Shown here: piece after piece, positions 7,340 to 16,347 of the stretch | How the letters are laid out: every line of letters begins with the position of its first letter | Numbering within the stretch: position 1 is the stretch's first letter | Assembly (NCBI GenBank): GCA_035709005.1 | Contig: DASTFB010000055.1 | Location: 1-64,000, forward strand | Direction of reading: 5' to 3' | DNA length: 64,000 nt | DNA from: Candidatus Methylomirabilota bacterium | GTDB taxonomy: Bacteria; Methylomirabilota; Methylomirabilia; Rokubacteriales; CSP1-6 | Notes under the pieces: model-generated | What the model was told of the DNA's origin: nothing | What the model saw: only the letters and a program-made list of their open reading frames with translations | Database searches by the model: none | Position numbers and translations under genes: made by a program

Positions 7340-9676
7340 TCAGGCGGCGGGCGGCCGCGCCGCCTGCGCGCGCCGGATGGCTTCGCGGACGCGACCGGAT
7401 GTCGCCGGCATGTCGATGCTCTCCACTCCCAGGGGGCGTAGCGCATCCAGGATCGCGAGGATGACGGCCGGCGGCGCCCCGACCGAGCCGACCTCGCCCA
7501 GCCCTTTCACGCCCAGAGGGTTCGTCTTGCAAGGAATCTCGGCCAGGGCCACCGTGAAGGCCGGCAGATCGTCGCCTCTCGGCATGCAGTACTCGGCAAA
7601 GGTCGCCGACAGGTTCTGTCCGGACGAGCGGTCGTACACGACGTGCTCGAAGAGGGCCTGGCCGATGCCCTGGGCGAGGCCGCCGTGGAGCTGTCCCTCG
7701 CAGATCAAGGGATTGAGCGCGCGGCCGACGTCGTCCACGATGGTATAGCGCTCCAGCCGCACCTGGCCCGTCTCCGGATCGACCTCGACCTCGCCCACGT
7801 GCGCCGCGTTGGGAAAGTTCGGCGGCTCGGAGCCGAAGCTGCCGCTGGCCTCGAGACCGATGCCGAGCTCGGCCAGCGGCCCCGCCGGCGCGTAGGCCGC
7901 GCGCGCCACCGCCGCGAAGGGCATCGCGCGATCGGTGCCCACCACCCGGAAGGCGCCTGCCGAGAACGCGATGTCGGCGGGCGCGGCCTCCAGGAGGTGC
8001 GCGGCCACGCGGGTGGCCTTCTCGATGAGCGCGTCCGTGGCCGCCCGCAGGGCGTTGCCGCCCACCATGGAGCTGCGCGAGGCGTAGGTGCCCCGGCCGA
8101 AGGGGACCTGGTCGGTGTCGCCCTGCACGAAGCGGATGCTCTCGAACGGCACGCCCAGCCACTCCGAGACCATCTGCGCGTAGACGGTGGCGTGGCCCTG
8201 CCCGTGCGAGAAGGTGCCGGCGACGATGGTGACGGTACCGGAGGGGTCGCAGCGCAGCTCCATGCGCTCGTTGAAGACCCCGCTCTCCTCGAGCGAGAAG
8301 GCCAGTCCGCGTCCGCGCAGCTTGCCCCGTTGCCCGCTCGCCGCCTGCCGCGCCGGGAAGCCCTTCCAGTCCGCCAGGTCCAGACAGTGATCCATGATCC
8401 GGGCAAACTCGCCGCTGTCGTAGGTGAGGCCCGTGGGGATCCGGTGGGGCATGGCGTCGGGCCGGATGAAGTTGCGCCGGCGGATCTCGACGACGTCGAT
8501 GCCGGTGACCAGGGCCGCCCGATCCAGCAATCGCTCGGTGAGATAGACCGCCTCCGGCCGTCCGGCTCCGCGGTAGGGCGCCGTCGGCGAGGTGTGGGTG
8601 AAGACTGCCCGGGTGGTGAGGAAGACCGCCGGCACGGCATAGGCGCTGGGCACCAGCTGCACGGAGAAGAGCAGCGGTGCGACGGCGGCGCCGGCCACGT
8701 AGGCGCCGAAGCCCTGCAGGGCCCGGGCCCGGATCGCCAGCATGCGGCCCTGGGCGTCCAGCGCCATCTCGCCGTACACGACCTGGTCGCGCCCGTGAGC
8801 GTCGCCCAGCAGACTCTCCGATCGCGTCGCCGTCCACTTTACCGGCCGGCCGCAGCGCCGCGACGCCCACAGGACCAGCGCGTCCTCGGGATAGCCGTCG
8901 CCCTTCATGCCGAACCCTCCGCCGACGTCCGGGGCGATCACGCGGAGCTTCGTCTCCGGCAGCCGAAAGACCCGCTGGGCGATCGTGGTGCGGACACCGT
9001 GCGGGTTCTGCGTGCTGGTGTAGAGGGTGGCGGTGCCGTCCGGGTCCCAGGCGCCCAGCGCGCACCGCGGCTCCAGCGCGTTGGCCGAGATGCGGTTGTT
9101 CTCGAGACGCACCGACACCACGTGAGGGGCCCGGGCGAAGGCGGCGGCGGTTGCCGCCTCGTCGCCCATCCGGAGCTCCACGCACACATTGCCCGGGGCG
9201 TCGTCCCAGACGCGCACCGCCCCGTCGGCCACCGCATCCTCCACGTCCACGACGGCGGGCAGCGGCTCGTACTCCACCTCGACCAGCGCGGCGGCGTCGC
9301 GCGCCTGGGCGGCACTCTCCGCCACCACGAAGGCGACCCGATCGCCCACGTGGCGTACCCGATCGGCCGCGAGGATGGGCCGGAAGGTCCGGTGCCCTTT
9401 GGGGCCGCCACGGTCCTCGGGCATGAATAGCGGGGGCAGGCCGCCCAGGCCGTCGGCCACCACGTCGGCGCCGGTCAGCACGGCCAGCACGCCGTCGGCG
9501 GTCATGGCGTGGGACAGGTCGATGCGCGCGATGCGCGCGTGGGGATGCGGGGAGAGCACGACCGCGGCGTAGGCCTGGCGCGGCAGCGTGACGTCGTCGA
9601 CGTACCGTCCGCGGCCCGTGACGAAGCGCTGGTCCTCGACGCGCCGTACCGGCTGACCGATCCCGAAATCGCTCAT
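7340..9676 (-). CDS. Xanthine dehydrogenase family molybdopterin-binding large subunit (paralogue 1)
   Basis: 778 residues, full length for a CoxL/XdhB-type subunit. It has the N-terminal a/b-hammerhead (GQPVRRVEDQRFVTGRGRYV), the Moco-binding segment VGGGFGMKG, an active-site loop PYRGAGR near residue 365 resembling the AYRGAGR of form II CO-dehydrogenase-like enzymes rather than AYxCSFR of true CO dehydrogenase, and KGLGEVGSVGAPP near 726 with the expected catalytic glutamate. It should hydroxylate an aldehyde or heterocycle in the cytoplasm. No FAD (medium) or 2Fe-2S (small) subunit gene is adjacent. GAGG lies 8 bases before the ATG. Substrate unknown. Confidence 0.9.
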   Translation of the reverse strand: MSDFGIGQPVRRVEDQRFVTGRGRYVDDVTLPRQAYAAVVLSPHPHARIARIDLSHAMTADGVLAVLTGADVVADGLGGLPPLFMPEDRGGPKGHRTFRPILAADRVRHVGDRVAFVVAESAAQARDAAALVEVEYEPLPAVVDVEDAVADGAVRVWDDAPGNVCVELRMGDEAATAAAFARAPHVVSVRLENNRISANALEPRCALGAWDPDGTATLYTSTQNPHGVRTTIAQRVFRLPETKLRVIAPDVGGGFGMKGDGYPEDALVLWASRRCGRPVKWTATRSESLLGDAHGRDQVVYGEMALDAQGRMLAIRARALQGFGAYVAGAAVAPLLFSVQLVPSAYAVPAVFLTTRAVFTHTSPTAPYRGAGRPEAVYLTERLLDRAALVTGIDVVEIRRRNFIRPDAMPHRIPTGLTYDSGEFARIMDHCLDLADWKGFPARQAASGQRGKLRGRGLAFSLEESGVFNERMELRCDPSGTVTIVAGTFSHGQGHATVYAQMVSEWLGVPFESIRFVQGDTDQVPFGRGTYASRSSMVGGNALRAATDALIEKATRVAAHLLEAAPADIAFSAGAFRVVGTDRAMPFAAVARAAYAPAGPLAELGIGLEASGSFGSEPPNFPNAAHVGEVEVDPETGQVRLERYTIVDDVGRALNPLICEGQLHGGLAQGIGQALFEHVVYDRSSGQNLSATFAEYCMPRGDDLPAFTVALAEIPCKTNPLGVKGLGEVGSVGAPPAVILAILDALRPLGVESIDMPATSGRVREAIRRAQAARPPAA

Positions 9677-9703
9677 GGGGTCGTCCTCTGAGGGGCTGGC
9701 GAG

Positions 9704-9732
9704 GGTATACCGTCCGGCGACGGCCTCGTCAA
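9704..9732 (-). promoter_or_regulatory. Sigma-70-like promoter for molybdenum hydroxylase 1
   Basis: Minus strand TTGACG (9732-9727), 17-base spacer, TATACC (9709-9704), 27 bases before the ATG at 9676. Arranged back to back with the promoter at 9741-9770; the two -35 elements are only 8 bases apart. Confidence 0.6.
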
Positions 9733-9740
9733 CCGTCGGT

Positions 9741-9770
9741 TTGACAGCGCGCTCGCCGGTCCACTACAGT
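9741..9770 (+). promoter_or_regulatory. Sigma-70-like promoter, probably leaderless transcript
   Basis: TTGACA (9741-9746), 18-base spacer, TACAGT (9765-9770). Only 9 bases separate the -10 from the ATG at 9780, and no Shine-Dalgarno is present, so transcription should start at or next to the start codon. Confidence 0.6.
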
Positions 9771-9779
9771 CGCCGGCCG

Positions 9780-10700
9780 ATGCGGATCGCGGTCCCGCCC
9801 CCGGCCCAGACGCTCGACCTCGTCATGGGCGACGGCGCTGGCATCCGTGTCCGCCGTCACGGGCGGAGCGAGGCCGCCGTGCGGCTCGTCATGTCCAATG
9901 GTAACGGCTTCGCGATCGACGGGTACTACCCGTTCTGGGGCCCCCTCACCGACCGGTTCGAGATCGTCGTCTTCGACTTCCGCAACCACGGTCAGAATCC
10001 GCCCGCCGCGTCCGGGCGCGACGGCCACACGTACGCCCAGATGACGCTCGACCTCGACCGGGTCGTGCGCGAGGTCGGCGCGCGCTGGAGCGGCAAGCCG
10101 TGCGTCGGCGTGTTCCACTCCATGTCCGCCCGCACGGCGATGAAGCACGCCCTCGAGCTCGGCTTCCCCTGGCAGGCCCTGATCCTGTTCGATCCCCCCA
10201 ACGTGCCGCCTCCCGGCCATCGCACGTACGAGCTCATGGATGTCTTCGAGCACCGGCTCGCCGACTGGGCGATGCGCCGGCCGGACCGCTTCGCCGAGCC
10301 GTCGGAGCTGGCCCGGCAGTACGCGGAGACGCGCGCCCACGCCAACTGGGTGCCCGGCGCCCACGAGCTGATGGCCCGGGCCGTCCTGCGCCGCGGCGAC
10401 GCGGACGCCGGCTGGGTGCTGGCCTGCCCGCGGGAGCTGGAGGCCTCGATCTACCTGCAGGCGATGACCCTCAACCTCTGGCCGCCCGCCGACGCCTACG
10501 GCGGGCCGGTCAAGCTGATCGCCGCCGACCCGACGGTCCCCGGCGCCCCGGGTCCCGCCTTCGCCAACCGGGCGCTGGCCGAGGACTTCGGCTACGTGTA
10601 CGAGGCGATCCCGGGGACCGGCCACATGCTGCAGATCCAGAAGCCGGACGAGTGCCGCCGGGCGACGCTCAGCTTCCTCGCGGAGCTCGGCATCCGCTGA
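9780..10700 (+). CDS. Alpha/beta hydrolase fold protein
   Basis: 306 residues from the ATG at 9780. An in-frame start at 9675 is rejected because the extra residues would cross the promoter. The oxyanion region is MSNGNGFAIDGYYPFWGPL, the nucleophile elbow GVFHSMSARTAM (Ser in H-S-M-S, a variant of G-x-S-x-G), and the C-terminal catalytic histidine is in GTGHMLQIQKPDE. Cytoplasmic hydrolase of unknown ester, lactone or C-C substrate. It is divergent from molybdenum hydroxylase 1, and its last 32 bases overlap the convergent Rieske oxygenase gene. Confidence 0.85.
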   Translation: MRIAVPPPAQTLDLVMGDGAGIRVRRHGRSEAAVRLVMSNGNGFAIDGYYPFWGPLTDRFEIVVFDFRNHGQNPPAASGRDGHTYAQMTLDLDRVVREVGARWSGKPCVGVFHSMSARTAMKHALELGFPWQALILFDPPNVPPPGHRTYELMDVFEHRLADWAMRRPDRFAEPSELARQYAETRAHANWVPGAHELMARAVLRRGDADAGWVLACPRELEASIYLQAMTLNLWPPADAYGGPVKLIAADPTVPGAPGPAFANRALAEDFGYVYEAIPGTGHMLQIQKPDECRRATLSFLAELGIR

Positions 10701-12000
10701 CGCCGGCGACGAGGTGGGCCCTGGCGCCCTCCAGCCACGGCACGTCCTTGGGTAGCAGCACCGAGGCGGGGCGGATCAGGAACGAGGCGGCGTCCGTCCC
10801 CGGCGGCGGCGTCCGCCGGTCGCGCAGCGCCGTCGCCGCGTCCAGCAGACACTTGCGCACCCGGATGATGGCGATGTCGGCCTTTCCCAGGTGCTCCCGG
10901 GTGCGGTCGTACACGGGCCCCTGGCTCTCGGTGATCGCCTTGTCCTGGGCGCCCACGCCGGGGACCCCGAAGAACTTGCGGCCCTGGTGCGCCGCCCAAT
11001 CCATCGCGTAGTCGTTGCGCCGATCGGCGCGGGGCCGGATGTCGCCGTACGGCTCGCTGGTGGCGGGCGCGTAATCCAGGATGTGGATGCTGAGCCCGGC
11101 GCCCAACGCCGCTCGCTCCTCGGCCGTCAACGGCCGCGCGCCGTGCCAGGAGATGCACCAGTTCACCAGGTGCTCGTCGTCCACCGGCACCCAGACGTGC
11201 GAGTGCATGAGCGGGTCCGGGGTGGGATCGGTCGGGGGCAGGGTGTGAAACGGCATGTGGAATTGCGTGATGCGCCAGTAGCACATCCCGGCGCCGGTCT
11301 CGCGGCCGGCGGCGATCAGCATGCCGTAGTCGGCGTCCGCCACCTCCACGCGCGGCGCCCGCTCGAGCTGCGCGGCCAGCGCGAACCCGGCCGCGGCTTT
11401 GTCCAGCTCGCCGCGCAGGGCGTCGTCGCCGGCGTCCAGCACACCGTGCAGGAACGAGATGTGGGACGGGTCGATCCCGCCCTCGAGCCCCTGCAGATAA
11501 TTGCACTCCTGGTAGAACTTCGAGACGAAGCGCTGCTCGTCGGGGACCAGCGCCCACTCGAGGTCGGGCACAGCCGGCGGGGGATCGGCCGGCCCCATGT
11601 ACGTCCAGACGACGCCACCGCGCTCGGCGCACGGGTAGGCGGGATGGCGGACTTTGTCCGGGAAGCCGCTCTCCGGCGGCTCGTTGGGCATCTCCAGGCA
11701 CCGGCCGTCCGCGCCGAAGCGCCAGCCGTGGTACACGCACCGCAGGCCGTCCCCGTCGTTGCGGCCGAAGAAGAGCGAGGCGCCTCGATGCGAGCACGAT
11801 TCGCCGAGCAGCCCCACGCCGCCCTCGCGCGAACGGAACGCCACCAGGTCCTCGCCCAGGAGCTTGACGCGCTTGACCCGGCCGCCCGGCGCCAGCTCCG
11901 TCGAGAGCAGCGCCGGGATCCAGTACTGACGCATGAGCTGGCCCATGGGCGTGCCCGGCCCGACGCGGGTCAACAACTCGTTGTCCTGTCGGCTCAGCAT
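10669..12000 (-). CDS. Rieske-type aromatic ring-hydroxylating oxygenase, oxygenase subunit
   Basis: 443 residues. The Rieske 2Fe-2S cluster ligands are Cys69, His71, Cys88 and His91 (C-S-H...C-V-Y-H). The mononuclear iron site begins Asp177-His180-His185 in GGIDPSHISFLH, the D-x2-H-x4-H pattern. Overall it resembles phthalate 4,5-dioxygenase and related demethylases. These enzymes need a separate reductase, which is absent from this window. GGGAGAG precedes the ATG. It is the last gene of a minus operon after the thioesterase and metallo-hydrolase, and its 3' end overlaps the convergent alpha/beta hydrolase. Confidence 0.92.
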   Translation of the reverse strand: MLSRQDNELLTRVGPGTPMGQLMRQYWIPALLSTELAPGGRVKRVKLLGEDLVAFRSREGGVGLLGESCSHRGASLFFGRNDGDGLRCVYHGWRFGADGRCLEMPNEPPESGFPDKVRHPAYPCAERGGVVWTYMGPADPPPAVPDLEWALVPDEQRFVSKFYQECNYLQGLEGGIDPSHISFLHGVLDAGDDALRGELDKAAAGFALAAQLERAPRVEVADADYGMLIAAGRETGAGMCYWRITQFHMPFHTLPPTDPTPDPLMHSHVWVPVDDEHLVNWCISWHGARPLTAEERAALGAGLSIHILDYAPATSEPYGDIRPRADRRNDYAMDWAAHQGRKFFGVPGVGAQDKAITESQGPVYDRTREHLGKADIAIIRVRKCLLDAATALRDRRTPPPGTDAASFLIRPASVLLPKDVPWLEGARAHLVAGVSGCRAPRGS

Positions 12001-12006
12001 GGCTCG

Positions 12007-13047
12007 TCACTCTCCCTTCAGCACGTACATCGCGCCGACCGCGCTCGGCGCATACCGTCCGGGCGCGAAGGCCTGGGCCAGGGCCGCCTTGGCGCGCCAG
12101 CCCGTACAGTGTCCCGGCGCCACCACGCGCGGCCGCACCCGCCGGTCGAGGTCGCCCACCGTCGCCTCGATGCGGCGCTCCATCGCCTTGCCGCTGAGGT
12201 GGAAGCCGCCGAGCACCAGGTCCAGGGGGGCGCCGCCGAACGCGTCGCGGGCGCTCAGGCAGGCGTTGACCATCCCGGCGTGGGAGCAGGCCGAGAGCAC
12301 GCTGACGCCGCGGCCGCGCACCTGCCCGGCCAGGAACCGCTCGTCCAGGATCAGCGGATCGGGCTGGCCCCTGCCGTCGCGGAAGCTCAGATGGCCGACC
12401 AGGCCCTGCTCGTATGCCGTCACCCGCTCGATGGCGCCGCTGACGTAGAAGAAGCCCGCACCCAGCGTGTGCGGTTTGGCCTGCCGGTCCACGCGGGCGC
12501 CGGCCGCCTCGATCGCCTGGAACGTCGGCTCGGGGACGAGCAGGCGGATCGTACCGGTGGGGAGCTCGGTTCCGCGCTGGTCCGGGCGATCGGGGTGCAG
12601 ATCGGCGACCACCGGATCGGCGAGCCCGGCGCGCCGCCGGGCCTCGGTCACGGCCGCCACGGCGGTCGGCAGGGCGCCGCTGTGATCGAAGTGCCAGTGC
12701 GAGAGCACGACGGCCTCGACCCTGGTCAGGTCCACGCCCAGCTTTCGGACGTTCGCCGTCCACAGCTCGGGGTACGGCCCGGCGTCGAAGAGCACGGTGT
12801 GCTCCTCGTCACCGCGACGGCCGGTCACCAGCGCGGAAAAGCCGTGCCCGGCCCAGCACTGGCGATCGATGATCACCTTGCCGGGGTGGCCCTCGTGCAC
12901 CAGGCTCGTCGGGATCCGCGGTTCCAGGTGAGCGAGCTCGGAGAGCTGCGGCAGCCCCTCGTCCACGCTGGAGAGCGTGTCGGTCTCGTTGTCGACGATG
13001 ACCAGCACGCGGAGCTCGTCGAGCGCTACGGTTTGGGCCGGCGGCAT
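12007..13047 (-). CDS. Metallo-beta-lactamase fold metallo-hydrolase
   Basis: 346 residues. The metal-binding motif HWHFDHSG lies at 117-124 (His117, His119, Asp121, His122); later histidines are in SACSHAGMVN, LGGFHLSG and VVAPGHCTGW. The layout resembles the family annotated as 7,8-dihydropterin-6-methyl-4-(beta-D-ribofuranosyl)aminobenzene 5'-phosphate synthase homologues, whose bacterial members are mostly uncharacterised. The ATG at 13047 has GGGGAGA 6 bases upstream; the open frame continues further upstream into the thioesterase gene and is not used. It lies 6 bases from the Rieske gene start, so co-expression is likely. Confidence 0.87.
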   Translation of the reverse strand: MPPAQTVALDELRVLVIVDNETDTLSSVDEGLPQLSELAHLEPRIPTSLVHEGHPGKVIIDRQCWAGHGFSALVTGRRGDEEHTVLFDAGPYPELWTANVRKLGVDLTRVEAVVLSHWHFDHSGALPTAVAAVTEARRRAGLADPVVADLHPDRPDQRGTELPTGTIRLLVPEPTFQAIEAAGARVDRQAKPHTLGAGFFYVSGAIERVTAYEQGLVGHLSFRDGRGQPDPLILDERFLAGQVRGRGVSVLSACSHAGMVNACLSARDAFGGAPLDLVLGGFHLSGKAMERRIEATVGDLDRRVRPRVVAPGHCTGWRAKAALAQAFAPGRYAPSAVGAMYVLKGE

Positions 13048-13079
13048 GGCGTCTCCCCGGATGGCAAGGCTATCACGCG

Positions 13080-13955
13080 CTAGAGCTCGGCGGGCACGAG
13101 CAGCGCGCGGGCCCGGCTGGCCAGCCCGGCGGGCAGCGGAGCCGGCCGGCGCGCGTCCTGATCGAAGTGAACGCCGCTCTGGTGGAGCGTCGCCAGCTCC
13201 GCGCCCGTCCGCGTGTCGCTCATCACGTGGAAGAACCGCAGCGACGACGTTCCCACGTGCGTCACGGCTGAGCGGACGGTGACCAGCGTCCCTCGCGTGA
13301 GCGCGCGGGCGGCGCCGAACTGGAACTCGAACGTCGAGAAGCCGCGGCGGTGCTGGCGCATGTAGCCCGGCGTCAGTCCGAAGGCCGCCGCCACGTGCGA
13401 GTTGGCGGCGGAGAATCGGTGGACATAGGCGGCCAGCGCGCCGGGCAGCGAGCCCCCGGCTTCCCACGGCCGGATGGTGTCCCGCGCGCTCTCGCGCAGG
13501 CCGTCCAGGCTCTTGGGGCGCGCCCGGCGCTCGCGCGCCGGCCCGTCCCAGTCGGCTCGCCGGGCATGGAGCCGCTCGCGGTCGGCCGCCGCCAGCGAGG
13601 CGGGAGCGCCGTCGCGGCCGGTCAGGCGCAGCCGCTGCTCGAACGTCGTGACGACCTCCCCGGTGCCGGTGTCGGTGAGCTTGTGGCCGGCCACCAGACC
13701 GTCCGGCTCCACGGCGATCAGGGCGCTGCTCACGTGGATGATGTCGCCGGCCCGTAGCTCGCGCACGTAGCGCACGTGGCAGTCCGCGGTGACCCAGCTC
13801 TGCCCGTTGCTCTCCGGCGGAAGGCCCAGGGCGTCGAGCAGCGCCAGCGTCGCGTCGCCGAGTCGCGCGAAGTAGTAGGCGACCGTCAGGTGGTCGTTGT
13901 GGTCGACTTCCCAGCGGTAGACGACGCCACGGTAGGTCTCGAGCCAGGCGTCCAC
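13080..13955 (-). CDS. Double hot-dog thioesterase-like protein (acyl-CoA thioester hydrolase family)
   Basis: 291 residues from a GTG at 13955. It contains two 4HBT-like halves: RWEVDHNDHLTVAYYFARLGDA with the typical Asp-x-x-x-His start of a hot-dog domain, and FSTFEFQFGAARALTRGTLVTV near residue 190 followed by RSAVTHVGTSSLRFFHVMSD. The likely role is hydrolysis of an acyl-CoA, possibly a hydroxybenzoyl-CoA type; inference only. The start codon is 8 bases after a TAGAAT and has no Shine-Dalgarno, suggesting a leaderless message. First gene of the operon with the metallo-hydrolase and the Rieske oxygenase. Confidence 0.75.
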   Translation of the reverse strand: MDAWLETYRGVVYRWEVDHNDHLTVAYYFARLGDATLALLDALGLPPESNGQSWVTADCHVRYVRELRAGDIIHVSSALIAVEPDGLVAGHKLTDTGTGEVVTTFEQRLRLTGRDGAPASLAAADRERLHARRADWDGPARERRARPKSLDGLRESARDTIRPWEAGGSLPGALAAYVHRFSAANSHVAAAFGLTPGYMRQHRRGFSTFEFQFGAARALTRGTLVTVRSAVTHVGTSSLRFFHVMSDTRTGAELATLHQSGVHFDQDARRPAPLPAGLASRARALLVPAEL

Positions 13956-13963
13956 GCCGGGGG

Positions 13964-13969
13964 ATTCTA
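13964..13969 (-). promoter_or_regulatory. Putative -10 element, leaderless geometry
   Basis: TAGAAT on the minus strand, 8 bases before the GTG at 13955. No convincing -35 is visible, so support rests on the -10 and its spacing. Confidence 0.35.
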
Positions 13970-14003
13970 CTACGCCGCCGCGCCGCGATCCGGACGCGTG
14001 CGC

Positions 14004-14032
14004 TTGACCGGGGTCGGGCGCTGCCCTAGCCT
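14004..14032 (+). promoter_or_regulatory. Sigma-70-like promoter for the DUF169/HpaB operon
   Basis: TTGACC (14004-14009), 17-base spacer, TAGCCT (14027-14032). The transcript would have a leader of about 30 bases containing the strong Shine-Dalgarno before 14071. Confidence 0.5.
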
Positions 14033-14070
14033 CTGCCCATCGACCACGCCGTCGCACGAGGAGAGGGAGT

Positions 14071-14856
14071 ATGAGCGAGCGCTACGACTGGCAGGCGATC
14101 GTCGCCGGCCTGAACCGTTACCTCCGGTTGAGATCGATCCCCGTGGGCATGAAGCTGTTCGAGACGCAGGAGGCGATGGAGGCGATTCCCCGCATCCGCC
14201 GGCCCACGCGCAAGCACACGACCGACCAGATCGTGGCCCAGGCCCGTCAGCTCGGCTGGACCGTCGGCATCACCATGGCCGACCTGGTCGGGGCGCAGTG
14301 CGGCGCGGTCATCGGACTGCATCCCCAGGACGAGGAGTGGCTCTCCGGCCGCCGCATGGCCGGCGTGTGGTTCCAGACCGTGGAGGACGCCGCCGCCCAC
14401 CAGCGGGCCATGGACTGCGTGCCCCACGGCCGCTACGCCGCCATGGCCGTCTCGCCGCTCACGTCCGGGCGGCTGGACCCGCCCGACATCTGCCTCGTCT
14501 ACGGCACGCCGGGGCAGATGATTTTCTTCATCAACGGCCTGCAGTGGTCGGGCTACCGGAAGCTGTCGTTCACGTCGGTGGGCGAGTCGGCGTGCGCCGA
14601 CTCCTGGGGCCGGGCGCTGCGCACGGGCGAGCCGTCGCTGACGATTCCCTGCTACGCCGAGCGGCGCTACGGCGGCGTCGCGGACGACGAGCTGCTCATG
14701 GCGCTGCCGCCGCACTACCTGCCTCGAGTGCTGGAAGGTCTGGCCGCCCTGGACCGCAACGGCCTCAGGTACCCGATTCCCCCCTGGGGCATCCAGGCCG
14801 ACGCCACTGCCGGGCTGGCGGTCAGCTACGCGGAGAAGGGGACGCCGTCCCGCTGA
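14071..14856 (+). CDS. DUF169 domain-containing protein
   Basis: 261 residues. The DUF169 signature is the C-terminal block GESACADSWGRALRTGEPS followed by IPCYAERRYGGVADDEL; conserved cysteines also occur in GAQCGAVIG. DUF169 proteins have no firmly established function and often sit beside catabolic or transport genes. AGGAGAGGGAG precedes the ATG. It opens a four-gene plus operon with an HpaB-type hydroxylase, an enamidase-like amidohydrolase and a VOC dioxygenase. No signal peptide or membrane segment is visible, so it is probably cytoplasmic. Confidence 0.85.
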   Translation: MSERYDWQAIVAGLNRYLRLRSIPVGMKLFETQEAMEAIPRIRRPTRKHTTDQIVAQARQLGWTVGITMADLVGAQCGAVIGLHPQDEEWLSGRRMAGVWFQTVEDAAAHQRAMDCVPHGRYAAMAVSPLTSGRLDPPDICLVYGTPGQMIFFINGLQWSGYRKLSFTSVGESACADSWGRALRTGEPSLTIPCYAERRYGGVADDELLMALPPHYLPRVLEGLAALDRNGLRYPIPPWGIQADATAGLAVSYAEKGTPSR

Positions 14857-14869
14857 GGGGCGGGGGAGT

Positions 14870-14898
14870 TTGTCATTGCCGGCGCGCTGTGGCAAGGT
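14870..14898 (+). promoter_or_regulatory. Weak internal promoter candidate before the HpaB-type gene
   Basis: TTGTCA (14870-14875), 17-base spacer, CAAGGT (14893-14898), then 9 bases to the ATG at 14908, the same geometry as the leaderless promoters. The -10 is poor. Confidence 0.2.
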
Positions 14899-14907
14899 GG
14901 GCCCGCC

Positions 14908-16347
14908 ATGCGCACCGGGGACGCCTACGTCGCCAGCCTGCGGGACGGCCGGGCGGTGTTCCTGGACGGCGAGCGGGTGAAGGACGTCACCGGGCACCCG
15001 GCCTTCGCCGAGCCCATCCGCCGGATCGGCCGGACGTACGACCGCGCCCACGCCGCGGCAAGCGACCCCACGCTCACGTTCGCCGACGCAGCGGGCACGC
15101 GTCACAGTCACATGTGGCTCGTCCCGCGCTCCCCCGACGACCTGGCCGCGCGCCGCCGCGTGCACCGGTTCTGGGCCGAGCCGTCCTACGGCCTGATGGG
15201 GCGCACCCCCGACCACGTCGCCTGCGTGCTCACGGCCTTCGCGTCCTGGCGGCAGCTCTTCGACCGGGGCGGCCGGCGCTTCGGCGACAGCGTGGTGCGC
15301 TTCTACGAGCGGGCCCGGGACGAGGATCTCTACCTGGCCTACGCGATCGTGCCGCCCCAGGTGGACCGCTCCCAGCCGGCGCATCGCCATCCCGAGCCCT
15401 TCCTGCATCCGGGCATCGTGCGGGAGACCGACGCCGGCATCGTGGTACGGGGGGCCCAGGCCATCGCGACCTCGGCCACCATGGCCGACTGGCTGTTCCT
15501 CTCCTACATCACGCCGCTCGTTCCGGGCGACGAGGACTACGCGATCTCCCTCGTCGTGCCGATGAATGCCCCGGGACTGCGTCTGTACCCGCGCCGGCCC
15601 TACGCCACCACCGCCACCAGCACCTTCGACTATCCGCTCTCGGCCCGGTTCGACGAGGTCGACACCACCGTGGTCTTCGACGACGTGCTCGTGCCCTGGG
15701 AGCAGCTGTTCATCTACCGGAACGTGGAGCTGGTGAACGCGCAGTTCCACGAGACGCCCTCGCACGCCACGGCGAACTTCCAGTCCCTCGTCCGCTTCGG
15801 CGTGAAGCTCGAATTCCTGGCCGGCCTGGCCGTGCGGCTGGCCGAAGTGCAGCGAGCCGAGGGCGACCCCGGCGTGCAGGCCACGCTGGGCGGCGACATC
15901 GCGGCGCTGTGCGCGGCCTTCGACGCGCTGGTGGCGGCGGCCGAGCGCTTCCCGCTCGTCACCGACGGCGTGGCCCGGCCGCACCCGCAGTACATCTATG
16001 CCGGCATGTCCCTGCAGCGCCGGCTCATCGTCGACATGATGCGCACGCTGCGCGAGCTGGCCGGGGGCGCCTTCCAGGCCCTGCCGTCCTCGGAGGCGGC
16101 CTTCCTCGGCGCCGAGACCCGGGCCGACACCGAGCGCTACTACCAGTCGGCCGCGGCCGGGGCCCGCGAGCGCGTCAAGCTGCTGAAGCTGGTCTGGGAC
16201 TTCGTCGGCACCGAGTTCGCCGGACGGCAGCTGCAGTACGAGATGTTCTACTCGGCCTCCCAGCCGGTGGTGAACCGGCGGATGTTCAAGGCCTACGACT
16301 GGCAGGCGGCCAGGGCCGTGGTGGACGACTGCCTGGGCGAGCCCTGA
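14908..16347 (+). CDS. 4-hydroxyphenylacetate 3-hydroxylase (HpaB) family flavin-dependent monooxygenase
   Basis: 479 residues, the size expected for the oxygenase component of two-component FADH2-dependent phenol hydroxylases. Family features are the N-terminal RTGDAYVASLRDGRAVFLDG, the acyl-CoA-dehydrogenase-like core with GLMGRTPDHVACVLTAF, and the flavin-side FDYPLSARFDEVDTTVVFDD. These enzymes ortho-hydroxylate phenolic rings, and relatives dehydrate 4-hydroxybutyryl-CoA. No HpaC-type flavin reductase lies nearby. The start overlaps no upstream gene, and the stop overlaps the next ATG by one base (TGATG), giving tight coupling to the enamidase-like gene. Confidence 0.87.
   Translation: MRTGDAYVASLRDGRAVFLDGERVKDVTGHPAFAEPIRRIGRTYDRAHAAASDPTLTFADAAGTRHSHMWLVPRSPDDLAARRRVHRFWAEPSYGLMGRTPDHVACVLTAFASWRQLFDRGGRRFGDSVVRFYERARDEDLYLAYAIVPPQVDRSQPAHRHPEPFLHPGIVRETDAGIVVRGAQAIATSATMADWLFLSYITPLVPGDEDYAISLVVPMNAPGLRLYPRRPYATTATSTFDYPLSARFDEVDTTVVFDDVLVPWEQLFIYRNVELVNAQFHETPSHATANFQSLVRFGVKLEFLAGLAVRLAEVQRAEGDPGVQATLGGDIAALCAAFDALVAAAERFPLVTDGVARPHPQYIYAGMSLQRRLIVDMMRTLRELAGGAFQALPSSEAAFLGAETRADTERYYQSAAAGARERVKLLKLVWDFVGTEFAGRQLQYEMFYSASQPVVNRRMFKAYDWQAARAVVDDCLGEP

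Noticed and set aside
7340-9676. True aerobic CO dehydrogenase (CoxL form I)
   Set aside because: None of the four large subunits has the AYxCSFR active-site loop and no coxM or coxS genes are adjacent.
14026-15984. 652-codon open frame on the minus strand opposite DUF169 and HpaB
   Set aside because: It is antisense to two genes with clear family motifs. Such long open antisense frames arise here because GC-rich codons rarely give stops on the other strand. Its translation is Gly/Arg/His/Pro-rich without recognisable motifs.
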